Assembly (NCBI GenBank): GCA_030044075.1
Contig: JASHWM010000115.1
Location: forward strand, 1-7,238
Direction: 5' to 3'
Length of the DNA: 7,238 nt
From: Candidatus Rhabdochlamydia sp.
GTDB taxonomy: Bacteria; Chlamydiota; Chlamydiia; Chlamydiales; Rhabdochlamydiaceae
Below the pieces are notes generated by a model. The model did not search any database. It saw only the letters and a list, made by a program, of their open reading frames with translations, and was not told the origin of the DNA. Position numbers and translations under genes: made by a program. How positions within the stretch are numbered: the first letter of the stretch is position 1; every line of letters starts with the position of its first letter. Shown here piece by piece: positions 5,845-7,238 of this stretch.

Positions 5845-6611
5845 TCGACTCAAGGGAATTGTACCGCGAGCTCCTAAAAGAAACGGTCGCATACTTAAGC
5901 CAGTTTGATCAAGGCAAGTTTTTTCCCTGCACCGATCCTACGCTCTTTGCAGCAAAAAACCAGCCAGCAAAGAAAGAGGAAATCCCTTCGAGGCCACTCA
6001 TCAAAAAACAGTCCGTTTCTTTTTCCCCTCCCCCCAAAAAAGAAAATGTAAAAATATTGGAAACGGCCCCTGTAAAAAAAGAAGAGCTTCCAGTTTCCTC
6101 AGAGAGCATCCTGTCCGCTCCCATCACTCCTTCGGTCCAAATACAAGAGACTTTGAAAAAAGTTGCACCTTCCTTGAGCATTTTACGAGCGATCCCTTCC
6201 GATGAGGAAGCTTGCACAGTAAAAAACAGGTGGAAGCTGAAGTCCGCTGCCGCAATTCTCATTCTCACAAATGAAAAAAAGCAGGAGCCTATTTCTTTCT
6301 GGCACAACCTTGCAAAAGCGATAGAAGGCCACTTTGCCCTTGCAGAGCTTGTTCAAATCGAATCGATCGAAAAGATCGACTTTTTAGAAGGATGCAAACT
6401 CATTTTGGCTGTCGAAAAAGACATACTGCAAAGTAAAAAAATGTATAGCTTCTATAAAAAGCTCCCCTCTACCCATGAGGTCTTTCTAGGCGCTCTCCCC
6501 GTCATCATACTGCAGCATTCTTCGTATTACACCGACAATCCCAATAATAAACGTCTTCTGTGGAATGATCTATGCAAAAAAATCCCCCCCCTTCTATCGC
6601 GTCCGTTGTAA
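5841..6611 (+). CDS. Unknown 256-residue protein with linker and UDG-fold / Pol III psi (HolD)-like C-terminal domain
   Basis: Three parts are visible. Residues 1-38 form an amphipathic helix plus a conserved-looking turn (LYRELLKETVAYLSQFDQ). Residues 39-112 are a Pro/Lys/Ser/Glu-rich linker with a P-x-KKE motif three times (PAKKEE 42-47, PPKKEN 64-69, PVKKEE 77-82). Residues 130-256 alternate strands and helices: AAAILILTNE, FWHNLAKAIEG, LAELVQIESI, CKLILAVEK, ALPVIILQHSSYY. The end, H226-S-S...N233-P...K237-R-L-L-W-N-D-L, resembles the HPS...NP..KR..W.DL tail of family-4 uracil-DNA glycosylases and the equivalent tail of the Pol III psi subunit, which shares that fold. The glycosylase GExPG motif and Fe-S cysteines are absent, so catalysis is unlikely. 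A replisome or primosome adaptor is an inference, supported by the 40-nt overlap with priA. The gene starts within ATGA, with AAAGAG upstream. Confidence 0.85.
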   Translation: MIDSRELYRELLKETVAYLSQFDQGKFFPCTDPTLFAAKNQPAKKEEIPSRPLIKKQSVSFSPPPKKENVKILETAPVKKEELPVSSESILSAPITPSVQIQETLKKVAPSLSILRAIPSDEEACTVKNRWKLKSAAAILILTNEKKQEPISFWHNLAKAIEGHFALAELVQIESIEKIDFLEGCKLILAVEKDILQSKKMYSFYKKLPSTHEVFLGALPVIILQHSSYYTDNPNNKRLLWNDLCKKIPPLLSRPL

Positions 6612-7238
6612 TCGATGACGCGATCGACAAATTGCTGGACTATAGCATCCCTCCCGAACTTTTGGAGGAGGCAGTGCCGGGGTCAAGGGTCCTTGTACCC
6701 GTTAGAGGGCATTTAAGGAAAGGGACCCTTTTTGTCCGCAAAGAACATAGCGACTTTCAAAATCTGTCTAAAATCGAAGAGGTCCTCTCAGAAAAACCCC
6801 TCATCTCCAAAGAGCTCTGGCAGCTTGTCAACTGGATCTCTTCCTACTACTGCAGCCCGCTTAGAAAGGTCCTTCCCCTTTTTCTTCCTCCAGGAATAAA
6901 AAAGGACGTCTCCCACAAAACACAAAAACACATCACCCTCCTTCTTTCTGCAAAAGATGCCGAGGTGCTTCTCAAAGACCTTGAGGTGAGGTCGCCCGCC
7001 CAAGCAAGAGCCTTATCCTGCGTGCCCCAAGACGGGATCTTCTTAAGCGAGCTATGCCTGAAAGCAAAAATTTCCCATCGAAGTTTGGCCACATTGATCA
7101 AAAAAAAGATCTTGGCCTGCTCGGACAAAAAAGTGGAAAGGGACCCTCTTGAAAACCAAGAATATTTTCCAACGCAGCCAAAAGTATTGTCCGATGAACA
7201 ACAGGAGGCTTTGCGCAGTATCAAAGAGAGCATAGAAA
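6572..7238 (+). CDS. priA: Primosomal protein N' (replication-restart helicase), 3' end missing
   Basis: PriA recognises stalled forks and D-loops and reloads the replicative helicase. Only the first 222 codons are present and the frame is open to the window edge. Residues 9-108 match the PriA N-terminal 3'-DNA-binding domain: ASVVIDDAIDKLLDYSIP, PGSRVLVPVRG, and the hallmark WISSYYCSPLRKVLPLFLPPG (88-108). About 115-195 is the winged-helix region (FLSELCLKAKISHRSLATL). LSDEQQEAL (206-214) is the opening of the helicase domain, so Walker motifs lie outside the window. The start ATG 6572 has GGAA 6 nt upstream and lies 40 nt inside the preceding gene, in another frame. The first codons contain an A7-T-C8 tract. 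Coupling to the upstream gene is likely. Confidence 0.96.
   Translation, partial: MQKNPPPSIASVVIDDAIDKLLDYSIPPELLEEAVPGSRVLVPVRGHLRKGTLFVRKEHSDFQNLSKIEEVLSEKPLISKELWQLVNWISSYYCSPLRKVLPLFLPPGIKKDVSHKTQKHITLLLSAKDAEVLLKDLEVRSPAQARALSCVPQDGIFLSELCLKAKISHRSLATLIKKKILACSDKKVERDPLENQEYFPTQPKVLSDEQQEALRSIKESIE

Noticed and set aside
5841..6611. Active uracil-DNA glycosylase
   Set aside because: The GExPG-type motif and Fe-S cysteines of family 4 are absent; only the fold-level pattern and tail are similar.
6847..7233. 128-codon minus-strand open frame near the right edge
   Set aside because: It is antisense to priA, whose protein is clearly recognisable over the same bases.
1..7238. CRISPR array, tRNA/rRNA, insertion sequence, prophage or integration site
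   Set aside because: No spaced direct repeats, RNA gene hallmarks, transposase or integrase-like proteins are visible, and coding fills almost the entire window.

Overview
The window looks like chromosomal DNA from a member of the Chlamydiota, more likely an environmental ('Chlamydia-like') lineage than Chlamydia itself. The evidence is the divergent pair sucC-sucD / ftsY, an arrangement I recall from chlamydial genomes, together with a short FtsY that lacks the acidic N-terminal extension and several lineage-type unknown proteins. The assignment is an inference from gene order and protein style; no database search was possible. Coding density is close to 100%. The only real intergenic gap is 65 bp, and I see no rRNA, tRNA, CRISPR, insertion sequence or prophage signal.

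Layout. (1) Positions 3-1127, plus strand: the 3' part of an unrecognised charged, helix-rich protein whose start lies before the window. (2) Positions 4296-1111, minus strand: a tight three-gene unit, sucC, then sucD, then an M50 (site-2 type) membrane protease with a helical, TPR-like C-terminal region. The protease gene begins on the base right after the sucD stop codon, and its 3' end overlaps the first gene by 17 bp tail to tail. (3) Positions 4297-4361: a divergent AT-rich spacer holding a candidate sucC promoter and an inverted repeat. (4) Positions 4362 to the right edge, plus strand: ftsY, an unknown 184-residue protein, a 256-residue protein with a linker and a C-terminal domain resembling the uracil-DNA-glycosylase fold / DNA polymerase III psi subunit, and the 5' part of priA, which runs off the window. 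All junctions in this unit overlap (11, 4 and 40 nt).

How the genes fit together. SucC and SucD form succinyl-CoA synthetase, the substrate-level phosphorylation step of the TCA cycle. Their translational link to an intramembrane-type protease is unexpected. FtsY is the SRP receptor GTPase and PriA the replication-restart helicase. The two unknown genes between them are translationally coupled to their neighbours. The second of them has an architecture (short N-terminal helix, Pro/Lys-rich linker, C-terminal alpha/beta domain ending in an H-x-S...NP..KR..W..L signature) that suggests a replisome accessory protein. That reading, and a C_CCC_CCC heptamer placed so that a -1 shift would fuse this protein to PriA, are the observations most worth a second look.
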